From: Brucella pseudintermedia
GTDB lineage: Bacteria; Pseudomonadota; Alphaproteobacteria; Rhizobiales; Rhizobiaceae
Direction: 5' to 3'
Length of the DNA stretch: 64,000 nucleotides
NCBI RefSeq assembly: GCF_008932435.1
Contig: NZ_WBWE01000008.1
Coordinates: 1-64,000 of the forward strand
Within the stretch, counting starts at the first letter, position 1; each line of letters opens with the position of its first letter. The notes beneath the pieces were generated by a model. That model was not told the origin of the DNA. It saw only the letters and a program-made list of their open reading frames with translations, and did not search any database. Positions 18,355-25,845 of the stretch are shown here, piece after piece. The translations under genes were made by a program, and so were the position numbers.

Positions 18355-19647
18355 ATGCACGCAGAATTCGAGAATCGCGCTTCCAATCTTTCGCGCCGCC
18401 CGCGCCTGACCACGCTGGTACGTGTCCGCTGGCTAGCCATTGCCGGACAAACCGCCGCAGTCATGTTCGTGGCGCTTTATCTGCAGTTTCCTTTTGCCGT
18501 CGGCGTTTGCTTTGCGCTGATCGCCTGTTCGGCGTGGCTCAATCTTTATCTGGCCTTCCGCTTTCCAACCAACCATCGGCTCAATCCGGCGGCGGCAAGT
18601 CTGGTGCTGGCATTCGACATTCTGCAGCTGGCAGGACTTCTTTATCTGACCGGCGGGCTGCAAAACCCCTTCGTTATCCTGATGATCGTGCCGGTCATCA
18701 TCTCGGCGACGTCGCTTTCTGCCCGCCATACGCTTGTGCTCGGCTTGCTGGTGGTTGCCTGTACATCGGTGCTCACCATCAGGCACGAACCGCTGCCCTG
18801 GTATCCCGGCGAAACGCTGAATTTGCCATTCCTGTTTGTGATCGGCATCTGGTGCGCCATCATTTCAGCGCTCGGTTTCACTGCCGTCTATGCCTACCGC
18901 ATCGCCGAGGAAGCGCGCCAGTTGGGCGACGCATTGAGCGCCGCCGAACTTATTCTCCAGCGTGAACAGCATCTGTCGGCACTGGATGGACTGGCTGCTG
19001 CAGCCGCCCACGAACTGGGCACCCCGCTTGCAACCATTGCATTGGTGGTGAAGGAAATGCAGCGCGCCCGCACCACCGATCCGGGCCTTGCCGAAGACAT
19101 TGCCCTGCTTCACTCCCAGACCCAGCGCTGCCGGGAAATTCTCCAGCGGCTGACCAGCCTATCGTCCGAAGGCGAAGAACATATGTCGCGCCTGCCGCTT
19201 TCCTCGTTGATTGAAGAAGTAATCGCGCCGCACCGCAACTTCGGCATCACCATCGACGTGCAAAAGACGGAAGGTCCGAAGCCGGAACCGGTCACCCGGC
19301 GTAATCCCGGCCTGCTCTATGGCCTGGGCAATCTGGTCGAGAATGCCGTCGATTTCGCGCGCGGAACGGTCAATGTCACGTGGGGCTGGACTGACGGCAA
19401 TGTGAGCGTGATCATTCAGGATGACGGCGAGGGCTTCAAACCGGAAATCCTCGACCGGATCGGCGAGCCCTATATGACAAGCCGCGACAATACCCGGAAT
19501 GGCGGCGGTTTGGGTCTGGGCCTGTTCATCGCGAAAACGCTGCTGGAACGTTCGGGCGCGCATATCACCTTCCGCAATCGGAGCAATCCGGGGCAGGGCG
19601 CGGAGGTGAAGGTGATCTGGCCGCGTTCTGCATTTACGTCCGTCTGA
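18355..19647 (+). CDS. regB: Redox-sensing histidine kinase ActS/RegB/PrrB
   Basis: A 430-residue membrane histidine kinase of the RegB/PrrB/ActS family. Six hydrophobic segments cover residues 25-180, with the family ubiquinone-site motif GGLQNPF at 100-106. The H-box AAAHELGTPLAT places the phosphorylated His at 219. The redox-sensing Cys is at 259 in QTQRCREIL. A standard ATPase domain follows (NLVENAVDFA, DDGEGF, GGGLGLGLFIAKTLL). In relatives this pair adjusts respiration, nitrogen use and carbon metabolism to oxygen and redox state. Its partner regulator is encoded 200 bases downstream. An AGGGA ribosome binding site precedes the ATG. Confidence 0.94.
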   Translation: MHAEFENRASNLSRRPRLTTLVRVRWLAIAGQTAAVMFVALYLQFPFAVGVCFALIACSAWLNLYLAFRFPTNHRLNPAAASLVLAFDILQLAGLLYLTGGLQNPFVILMIVPVIISATSLSARHTLVLGLLVVACTSVLTIRHEPLPWYPGETLNLPFLFVIGIWCAIISALGFTAVYAYRIAEEARQLGDALSAAELILQREQHLSALDGLAAAAAHELGTPLATIALVVKEMQRARTTDPGLAEDIALLHSQTQRCREILQRLTSLSSEGEEHMSRLPLSSLIEEVIAPHRNFGITIDVQKTEGPKPEPVTRRNPGLLYGLGNLVENAVDFARGTVNVTWGWTDGNVSVIIQDDGEGFKPEILDRIGEPYMTSRDNTRNGGGLGLGLFIAKTLLERSGAHITFRNRSNPGQGAEVKVIWPRSAFTSV

Positions 19648-19846
19648 AGCGTATTTTTCAGGCGGGCCTAAGGATCTTCTATCACATCCTTGTGTCCGGC
19701 TTTCAAAATAGTGTGATATTACAAAGAGTTGCATTTCTGCGACGTGAGGAGGAGCGCTGAAATTGCTTCAACAATTCAGTGGCTATTTGACTTTTTGACG
19801 CAGGGGTATCAATAAGGAAAGAAAAATACAGGCAGGAAAGCACCCG

Positions 19847-20410
19847 ATGGATGACTTGAAGCAGGAAGACACCGAAGCCATAGGCAACGATCCGACCCTC
19901 CTTCTGGTTGATGACGACAAGCCTTTCTTGCAGCGCCTTGCCCGCGCCATGGAGAGCCGGGGTTTTCAGGTGACAACCGCGGAATCGGTTGAGGAAGGCA
20001 TCGCCGCCGTCAAGGCTGCTGCGCCGGCCTATGCGGTCGTGGATATGCGGCTCGGCGATGGCAATGGTCTCGACATCATCGAAGCGATTCGCTCGCGCCG
20101 TGCCGATACGCGCGCAATCGTTCTTACCGGCTACGGAAATATCGCAACCGCTGTGAATGCCGTGAAGCTCGGCGCCATCGATTATCTGTCGAAGCCTGCC
20201 GATGCTGATGAGGTCTTCGCAGCATTGACCCGCCGTCCCGGCGAAAAGGTCGCGCCGCCGGAAAATCCGATGTCCGCCGACCGGGTTCGCTGGGAGCACA
20301 TTCAGCGGGTTTATGAAATGTGCGAGCGCAATGTCTCAGAGACCGCACGCCGTCTCAACATGCACCGCCGCACATTGCAGCGCATTCTGGCCAAACGCGC
20401 GCCGCGTTAA
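19847..20410 (+). CDS. regA: Response regulator ActR/RegA/PrrA
   Basis: A 187-residue two-component regulator, partner of the RegB-type kinase just upstream. The receiver domain has the acidic pocket DDD (22-24), the phosphorylated Asp66 in VVDMRLGDGNG, Thr94 and Lys116. A proline-bearing linker (APPENPMSAD) leads to the Fis-type helix-turn-helix at about 150-183 (CERNVSETARRLNMHRRTLQRILAKR), the hallmark ending of RegA, ActR and PrrA. The 200-base gap from the kinase gene leaves room for its own promoter, as seen in relatives where the two are expressed separately. Confidence 0.95.
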   Translation: MDDLKQEDTEAIGNDPTLLLVDDDKPFLQRLARAMESRGFQVTTAESVEEGIAAVKAAAPAYAVVDMRLGDGNGLDIIEAIRSRRADTRAIVLTGYGNIATAVNAVKLGAIDYLSKPADADEVFAALTRRPGEKVAPPENPMSADRVRWEHIQRVYEMCERNVSETARRLNMHRRTLQRILAKRAPR

Positions 20411-20416
20411 ATCAGG

Positions 20417-20911
20417 TCAATCAATTTCGGTTTCGGGCACATCGAGACCGGCGAGTTCGGCGATTGTCAGCCGGGCCGCGCCTGCCCGTGCAAAGCGCAG
20501 CATCAGCGCTTTTCGCGTTGCACCGGGCAATTTATGTTCCGGGGCATCGCGCATGATTTCTGCTCCATATCCGTCTGAGAGAATGAAGCCGCATTCTTGC
20601 GGAAAGATTTCGCTTGGAACAGCCGGATGGGTGGCGAAGAACAGCCGGTCGCAATAGGCACGATATTCGGGCCATTTACGGTCCGCCTTCCAGTCCTCAA
20701 TGGATGATTTTATCTCCACGATCCAGATTTCGCCCTTGCGGTTGACCGCGATCAGATCGGCGCGCCGGCCTGATGCCAGCGGCAATTCGGGCAATGTGGC
20801 AAGCCCCATTTGCAGAAAAAGGCGCTGGACGCCGCGCCGCACAAGCATGGCGTTCTCTGACTGCCTGCCGTCGGAAAGAGGATGGGTCTGGTTGGGAATC
20901 ACAATGGGCAT
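20417..20911 (-). CDS. mmcB: MmcB-family putative endonuclease (DNA repair)
   Basis: A protein of about 164 residues of the MmcB family, linked in Caulobacter to mitomycin C tolerance. It has a PD-(D/E)XK nuclease-like core: GRRADLIAVNRKGEIWIVEIKSS, giving Asp and ExK residues, then WPEYRAYCDRLFFAT. The reading frame runs up to 21019, but the ATG at 20911 (MPIVIPNQ) starts the conserved part; its ribosome binding site is weak, so the start is uncertain. It ends 6 bases from the convergent regA stop. It shares a 236-base divergent region with the L,D-transpeptidase. No LexA-type GTTC-N7-GTTC box was seen there. Confidence 0.84.
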   Translation of the reverse strand: MPIVIPNQTHPLSDGRQSENAMLVRRGVQRLFLQMGLATLPELPLASGRRADLIAVNRKGEIWIVEIKSSIEDWKADRKWPEYRAYCDRLFFATHPAVPSEIFPQECGFILSDGYGAEIMRDAPEHKLPGATRKALMLRFARAGAARLTIAELAGLDVPETEID

Positions 20912-21037
20912 GGCGCATTTTGTGCGTGGTTTCACGGTGAAACAATCGGAAATCAAGCGTGTGCGGTGCAAAAAACCGCCGCAAGGCGCTGAAACATGGC
21001 CAAAAAATGGCCTAATCAAGGAATTTTCAATTTACGG

Positions 21038-21053
21038 TTAACGTCTGGTTAAC
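21038..21053. promoter_or_regulatory. CtrA-type binding site
   Basis: TTAA-CGTCTGG-TTAAC matches the full CtrA consensus TTAA-N7-TTAAC. Because both halves are the palindrome GTTAAC, the site reads as a match on either strand. It is about 95 bases upstream of the L,D-transpeptidase ATG and about 127 upstream of mmcB. Binding is inferred from sequence. Confidence 0.7.
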
Positions 21054-21147
21054 AATACTGCCGCATCTTCAACGACAACGAACGATTCGCATCTATCTCC
21101 GGCCCATCGCGGTCCCATTGACGGAATGAACCAATCTGGGGGAATGC

Positions 21148-21768
21148 ATGAAGTCTCGCGTCCTAAATCTGGCGGCGGCTCTTTTTCTGGGCAGTGTCGT
21201 CGCAGGCTGCTCGACAGCAGGCGGCACATTCTATACCGCTTCCTATTCTTCGGTCACCGATGCCGGCTATGTTGTCCCGGCGATCCCGAGCGAAAAGATT
21301 CAACCGCAATATCGTCGCCAGATCGTCAAATATCCAACAGACGAAAAGCCGGGCACGATCATTGTCGATACGCGCGAAAAGTTCCTTTATTTCATCATGC
21401 CGGAAGGCAAGGCCATGCGATACGGCATTGGCGTCGGCCGCGAAGGTTTTGAATGGTCCGGTACGGCGCGCGTCGCCATGAAGCGCGAATGGCCGACCTG
21501 GACACCGCCTTCGGCCATGATCAGGCGCCAGCCGGAACTTGCAAAATATCGCAATGGCATGGACCCCGGCCTGCGTAACCCGCTCGGCGCGCGCGCCCTG
21601 TATCTGTATAACAAGGGTGGTGACACGGGCTATCGTCTGCATGGAACGCCGGAATGGTGGTCCATCGGCAAGGCAATGTCTTCGGGCTGCATCCGCCTCA
21701 TGAATCAGGACATTATGGATCTTTACGACCGCACCGAACAGGGCGCGAAAGTCATCGTGAAGCAATAA
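21148..21768 (+). CDS. L,D-transpeptidase lipoprotein (YkuD domain)
   Basis: A 206-residue lipoprotein L,D-transpeptidase acting in the periplasm on peptidoglycan. The signal peptide ends in the lipobox VAGC (Cys21). The YkuD catalytic signature is HGTPEWWSIGKAMSSGCIRLMN, with His165 and nucleophile Cys181. In Brucella and Agrobacterium, enzymes of this family make 3-3 crosslinks and attach outer-membrane barrel proteins to the wall, so either role is possible. The ATG follows a GGGGGA element. The gene is divergent from mmcB with a CtrA-type box between them, and ends at a strong terminator. Confidence 0.93.
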   Translation: MKSRVLNLAAALFLGSVVAGCSTAGGTFYTASYSSVTDAGYVVPAIPSEKIQPQYRRQIVKYPTDEKPGTIIVDTREKFLYFIMPEGKAMRYGIGVGREGFEWSGTARVAMKREWPTWTPPSAMIRRQPELAKYRNGMDPGLRNPLGARALYLYNKGGDTGYRLHGTPEWWSIGKAMSSGCIRLMNQDIMDLYDRTEQGAKVIVKQ

Positions 21769-21775
21769 CGACATG

Positions 21776-21802
21776 AAAAAGGCCGCTTCGAGCGGCCTTT
21801 TT
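21776..21802. terminator. Bidirectional terminator between L,D-transpeptidase and nfu genes
   Basis: AAAAAGGCCGCT (21776-21787) pairs perfectly with AGCGGCCTTTTT (21791-21802) around a TCG loop. The T-runs allow termination on both strands for these convergent genes. Confidence 0.93.
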
Positions 21803-21821
21803 CATGACAATCAAATGCAAC

Positions 21822-22394
21822 TCAGATTTGTTCGACCTGCTGCACTTCCGGCACGAAATGGCGCAGAAGGTTCTGAATGCCGTGCTTCAGCGTTGCCGTC
21901 GATGACGGGCAGCCCGAGCATGCGCCCTTCATGTTCAGGAACACGGTGCCGTTTTCAAAGCCGCGGAACGTGATGTCGCCGCCGTCTTGGGCAACGGCTG
22001 GACGAACACGGGTTTCGATCAATTCCTTGATGATCTCGACGGTTTCCGCATCGGCTTCATCGAAAAATTCTTCATCGCCATGTGCGGCAGCGGCATCGGC
22101 ATTGCTGTTGCCGGCCATTGCAGGCGCACCGGACATGAAATGTTCCATGATCGTGCCAAGGATAGCAGGCTTCAGATGCTGCCATTCGCCATCGTCCTTG
22201 GTGACGGTTATAAAGTCGTAGCCGAAGAAAACACCCGTCACGCCCGGAACCGAAAAGAGCTTGGCTGCGAGCGGCGACGTGTTGCCAGCGGTGGAAGCAT
22301 CGCGGAAATCGGCGGTGCCTTCCGGCATCACGACCTTGCCGGGAAGAAACTTCAGGGTCGCCGGGTTGGGCGTGGTTTCAGTCTGGATGAACAT
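21822..22394 (-). CDS. Nfu-type iron-sulfur cluster scaffold/carrier
   Basis: A 190-residue NifU-like protein matching mitochondrial NFU1 in architecture. The N-terminal Nfu domain begins MFIQTETTPNPATLKFLPG and continues to about residue 85. An Asp/Glu/Ala-rich linker follows, then the C-terminal NifU domain with the cluster-binding CxxC (Cys159, Cys162 in GACSGCPSS). It should deliver Fe-S clusters to target enzymes in the cytosol. The start at ATG 22394 gives the canonical N-terminus; the longer frame to 22457 does not. It is convergent with the L,D-transpeptidase gene. Confidence 0.93.
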   Translation of the reverse strand: MFIQTETTPNPATLKFLPGKVVMPEGTADFRDASTAGNTSPLAAKLFSVPGVTGVFFGYDFITVTKDDGEWQHLKPAILGTIMEHFMSGAPAMAGNSNADAAAAHGDEEFFDEADAETVEIIKELIETRVRPAVAQDGGDITFRGFENGTVFLNMKGACSGCPSSTATLKHGIQNLLRHFVPEVQQVEQI

Positions 22395-22504
22395 GCCAGT
22401 TGTCCCGCTTTCAGATTTTGGAACGATTTTCGTAGGCGCAGATTGCCATGGACGCAAGTGCCGTCCTGATGCTGCGCGTATCAGTTGACATCAATATAGG
22501 GTGA

Positions 22505-22993
22505 TCAGGTCACCGCATCAATGTCGTCGTCGCTCATACCTGCCGGAATGACAGTCACCGGGATCGGGAACTGCGCGCGACCGGCCAGCGATTGCACGAG
22601 GGGACCGGGGCCTTCCTTGCCTGAACCGGCGGCCAGAACCAGAATGGCGATATCCTGATCCTCCTCGATGAGGCTGATAAGCTCCGCGGCGGTTTCGCCC
22701 TCGCGGATGCTGATTTCCGGCTCGATCCCCTGATCTGCACGCACCGCTGCCGCGAATTTCTCAAGCGCGGCCTGAGCGCGATCCTGCGCTTCGGAACGCA
22801 TGATTTCGCCGACGCCCAGAATTTGCTGGAAATCGGAATCATCGATCACGAAAAGCAGGACAAGTGATCCGCTGGTATTTTTTGCACGGCGCGCGGCATA
22901 GGCGACGGCGCGCCCGCATTCGGGCGTTTCGTCAATGACGGCAAGAAACTTGCGGCGGTGACCGGCTTCCCGGCTAAGTCGTTTTGATACCAT
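22505..22993 (-). CDS. Universal stress protein (UspA family)
   Basis: A 162-residue UspA-domain protein. The fold is recognisable from KFLAVIDETPECGRAVAYAARRAKNTSGSL at the start, VLAAG in the middle, and the family ending PVTVIPAG. The usual ATP-binding G-2x-G-9x-G pattern is only partly visible (GSGKEGPGPLVQSLAGRA). I start at ATG 22993; upstream codons in frame continue to 23116 but are not conserved-looking, and no strong ribosome binding site decides it. It lies 88 bases downstream of trpS on the same strand, with a hairpin between. Confidence 0.85.
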   Translation of the reverse strand: MVSKRLSREAGHRRKFLAVIDETPECGRAVAYAARRAKNTSGSLVLLFVIDDSDFQQILGVGEIMRSEAQDRAQAALEKFAAAVRADQGIEPEISIREGETAAELISLIEEDQDIAILVLAAGSGKEGPGPLVQSLAGRAQFPIPVTVIPAGMSDDDIDAVT

Positions 22994-23040
22994 GGCCGCA
23001 ATTTGCCATCGGGATTGTTCGTCTGCAAGCTGACATTTGG

Positions 23041-23068
23041 CAGGGCGCGATGATCGAAACGCGCCCTG
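23041..23068. terminator. Hairpin between trpS and the universal stress gene
   Basis: CAGGGCGCG (23041-23049) pairs perfectly with CGCGCCCTG (23060-23068) around a 10-base loop, just past the trpS stop codon. No T-run follows on the minus strand, so termination would be weak or it may serve mRNA stability. Confidence 0.42.
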
Positions 23069-23081
23069 CTGAACGAGAAAA

Positions 23082-24149
23082 TCAGTTCTGCAACCAGCCG
23101 ACGATGTCGCGGACATGGCGCATGGTCTGTTCGGCGATCACGCCAGCCCGCTCGCCGCCCTCGCGCAGAACGCTGTCGATGTAAGCCGGATCGGCCACCA
23201 GCCGGCGCATCTCATGGGTGATCGGCGAAAGCTTGGCGACCGCCAGTTCGGCAAGCGATGCCTTGAATTCGGAGAACTGGCGTCCGCCGAATTCCTTCAG
23301 CACATCTTCCTTCGACTGGGAGGAAAGCGCTGCATAGATGCCAACCAGATTATCGGCTTCCGGACGACCGGCAAGGCCATCGAGTTCCGTGGGCAGGCCG
23401 TCGGAGTCGGTCTTTGCCTTGCGGATTTTCTTGGTGATGGTCTCTTCATCATCGATCAGATTGATGCGCGACAGGTCCGACGGATCGGACTTCGACATCT
23501 TCTTGGTACCGTCGCGCAATGACATGATCCGCATGGCCGGGCCGGAAATAACCGGCTCGGTGATCGGGAAGAAGCCCGATACCTGCTCGTCACCAACCTG
23601 CATATCCACACCGATGCCGAGCGAGGCGATACGGTCGGAATAGTCATTGTTGAACTTCTGGGCGATATCGCGGGTCAGTTCCAGATGCTGCTTCTGGTCC
23701 TCGCCGACCGGTACTGCGGTGGCGCGATAAAGCAGGATGTCGGCGGCCATCAGGCTCGGATAGGCGAACAGCCCGAGCGAAGCATTTTCGCGATCCTTGC
23801 CTGCCTTGTCCTTGAACTGGGTCATGCGGCTCATCCAGCCGATGCGCGCGACGCAGTTGAACACCCATGCAAGTTCCGCATGCTGCATGACGCGGCTCTG
23901 GTTGAAGACGATGCTCTTCTGGGGATCGATGCCGGCGGCGAGGAAAGCTGCCGTGACTTCACGGGTCGACTGAATCAGTTCAGCCGGATCGGGCGAGACG
24001 GTCAGGGCGTGCATGTCCACGACGCAATAAATGCAGTCATTGGTGTCCTGCATGTCCACCCACCGCTTGATCGCCCCGAGGTAATTGCCGAGGTGAAGGT
24101 TTCCGGTCGGCTGGACGCCGGAGAAAACAAGCGGTTTGAACGTGCTCAT
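23082..24149 (-). CDS. trpS: Tryptophanyl-tRNA synthetase
   Basis: A 355-residue class I aminoacyl-tRNA synthetase that charges tRNA-Trp. The HIGH-type motif is [10 protein letters not shown] near residue 20 and the KMSKS motif is intact near residue 215 ([12 protein letters not shown]). Trp-specific features include the N-terminal [14 protein letters not shown] and [15 protein letters not shown]. Length fits the bacterial family (330-350). AGGAA precedes the ATG. The T-run of a terminator-like hairpin lies directly upstream of this ribosome binding site, so expression from murJ read-through may be limited. Confidence 0.97.
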   Translation of the reverse strand: MSTFKPLVFSGVQPTGNLHLGNYLGAIKRWVDMQDTNDCIYCVVDMHALTVSPDPAELIQSTREVTAAFLAAGIDPQKSIVFNQSRVMQHAELAWVFNCVARIGWMSRMTQFKDKAGKDRENASLGLFAYPSLMAADILLYRATAVPVGEDQKQHLELTRDIAQKFNNDYSDRIASLGIGVDMQVGDEQVSGFFPITEPVISGPAMRIMSLRDGTKKMSKSDPSDLSRINLIDDEETITKKIRKAKTDSDGLPTELDGLAGRPEADNLVGIYAALSSQSKEDVLKEFGGRQFSEFKASLAELAVAKLSPITHEMRRLVADPAYIDSVLREGGERAGVIAEQTMRHVRDIVGWLQN

Positions 24150-24160
24150 GATCGTTTCCT

Positions 24161-24192
24161 AAAAAAGTTAGCCCCGCCGGTGGAGAGCGGGG
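24161..24192 (-). terminator. Terminator-like hairpin between murJ and trpS
   Basis: On the minus strand CCCCGC (24187-24192) and GCGGGG (24172-24177) form a 6-base GC stem with a 9-base loop, followed after five bases by a run of six T. It lies between the murJ stop and the trpS ribosome binding site. Confidence 0.6.
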
Positions 24193-24242
24193 ATTTGAAT
24201 GCTGGTCTTTTCGCAGAGACGCAGCCGCCTTTCAAGCTTGAA

Positions 24243-25832
24243 TTATTGCTCGCTTTCAGGGACTTTTTTTGCTGCGCCGCGCCTGATGTTGCGGCGGATC
24301 ATGCCGGTATTGGCCCCGCCAAGACCGAAGGCAAAACCGAAATAAATCACCATTGCGGCGACCACGATTGCGGTCACGGTTCCCGCCCGTACAACAAGCG
24401 GCGCTGCCGAGGAAAGCTCCTGGGCAAAGTAGCCAATGGCAAGATGGATGCCGATGGCCATGATCGCGGCAGCCGCAAGAAGACGCGGGATGCGGGTGAG
24501 GAGTGGAATATCCTGCCCCCAATGGCCGCGCTTCACCAGTGTCGCGAAAAGCAATACGGCGTTGACCCAGCCCGCGACGATTTCAGCCGTGGCAATGCCG
24601 GTCGGTCCAAAATGCGGGAAAAGCGTGATGGCAAGCGAGACGTTTACTGCTACTGAAATTGCGGCGAAGATCATCGGCGTGCGGGTGTCTTCACGGGCAA
24701 AGAAGCCCGGAATGAACGCCTTGATCAGCACAAAAGCAGGAAGACCGAGACCATAGATCGCCAGGATATTGGAGACGACCAGCGTTGAATCGGGGCTGAA
24801 CTTGCCCCGTTCGAACAGGAGCCGCACGATTGGCTCCGACATGACGAGAAGGGCGGCGGCGGCAGGCAGCGTCAGAAACAATGTGAACTCGACCGAGCGG
24901 TTCTGGAGGTTCGACGCTTCCTTCATGTGACCGCCGCGCAGCGCACGCGACAGTTCCGGCAGAAGCACGGTCGCCACGGCGATGCCGACGACACCGAGTG
25001 GAAGCTGATAGATGCGGTCCGCATAAACGAGCGAGGAAACCGCGCCTTCCATGCCGGATGCGATATTGGTGTTGATGAGCAGGTTGATCTGCGTGATCCC
25101 GCCGGTGATTGCCGCCGGAAGCGCCAGCACCAGAAGCCGCCTGACATTGGGTGTAAGGCGCGGGCGGCGGAAGCCGATCTTGATGCCTGCATTGCGCACG
25201 GCGATCCAGACGATGGCAAGCTGCACCAGGCCCGCAGCCATGACGCCCCAGGAAAGGCCGTAGCCAACGGCCAACGCATCATAGCCACGCCACCAGGCCA
25301 CGGCCAGGACACCAATCAGGATGATGTTGAGAAACACCGGTGCAATGGCCGCAGCGAAATAGCGGTGCAGCGAATTGAGCATTCCACCCATCATCGCGGC
25401 AAGCGACATGCAGGCGAGATAGGGGAACATGATGACGGCGAGACGCACCGTATTGTCGAATTTTACCGGATCATCGGTGAAGCCCGGCGCAATGACCGTG
25501 CGCACGATGAAGGGCATCGAAAGTTCCATCGCAATGGTCAGGAACAGAAGCACGGTGAAGAGCACGCCAAACACTTCTTCGGAAAAACGGCGTGCGCCGT
25601 CCATGCCGTTTTTTTCGATCTCCTTGGCAAAAAGCGGCACGAAGGCGGAATTGAACGCGCCTTCGGCAAAGAGACGACGAAAGGTGTTCGGAAAGCGGAA
25701 GGCGGCATTGAAGGCATCGGCTACCGGGCCGGTGCCAAGTGCCGCCGCCATGAACATCTCGCGCGTGAAGCCGAAAATGCGGCTCATCAGCGTGCCGGAC
25801 GCGACCGTGGCGAACTTTTTGACCAAACTCAT
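24243..25832 (-). CDS. murJ: Lipid II flippase MurJ
   Basis: A 529-residue MATE-like membrane transporter (MurJ/MviN) that flips lipid II across the inner membrane for peptidoglycan synthesis. Fourteen or so hydrophobic segments can be traced. The N-terminal MSRIFGFTREMFMAAALGTGPVADAF and AFRFPNTFRRLFAEGAFNSAFVP stretches are family signatures, with the functionally important Arg residues kept. The ATG at 25832 begins the canonical MSLVKKFATVASGT; the longer frame is discarded. It lies 13 bases after the glnD stop, so the two form an operon, an arrangement common in this group. Confidence 0.95.
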   Translation of the reverse strand: MSLVKKFATVASGTLMSRIFGFTREMFMAAALGTGPVADAFNAAFRFPNTFRRLFAEGAFNSAFVPLFAKEIEKNGMDGARRFSEEVFGVLFTVLLFLTIAMELSMPFIVRTVIAPGFTDDPVKFDNTVRLAVIMFPYLACMSLAAMMGGMLNSLHRYFAAAIAPVFLNIILIGVLAVAWWRGYDALAVGYGLSWGVMAAGLVQLAIVWIAVRNAGIKIGFRRPRLTPNVRRLLVLALPAAITGGITQINLLINTNIASGMEGAVSSLVYADRIYQLPLGVVGIAVATVLLPELSRALRGGHMKEASNLQNRSVEFTLFLTLPAAAALLVMSEPIVRLLFERGKFSPDSTLVVSNILAIYGLGLPAFVLIKAFIPGFFAREDTRTPMIFAAISVAVNVSLAITLFPHFGPTGIATAEIVAGWVNAVLLFATLVKRGHWGQDIPLLTRIPRLLAAAAIMAIGIHLAIGYFAQELSSAAPLVVRAGTVTAIVVAAMVIYFGFAFGLGGANTGMIRRNIRRGAAKKVPESEQ

Positions 25833-25845
25833 ATAACTGAAAAAC

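Noticed and set aside
20912-21147. LexA (SOS) box for mmcB
   Set aside because: No GTTC-N7-GTTC or GAAC-N7-GAAC pair is present in the divergent region.
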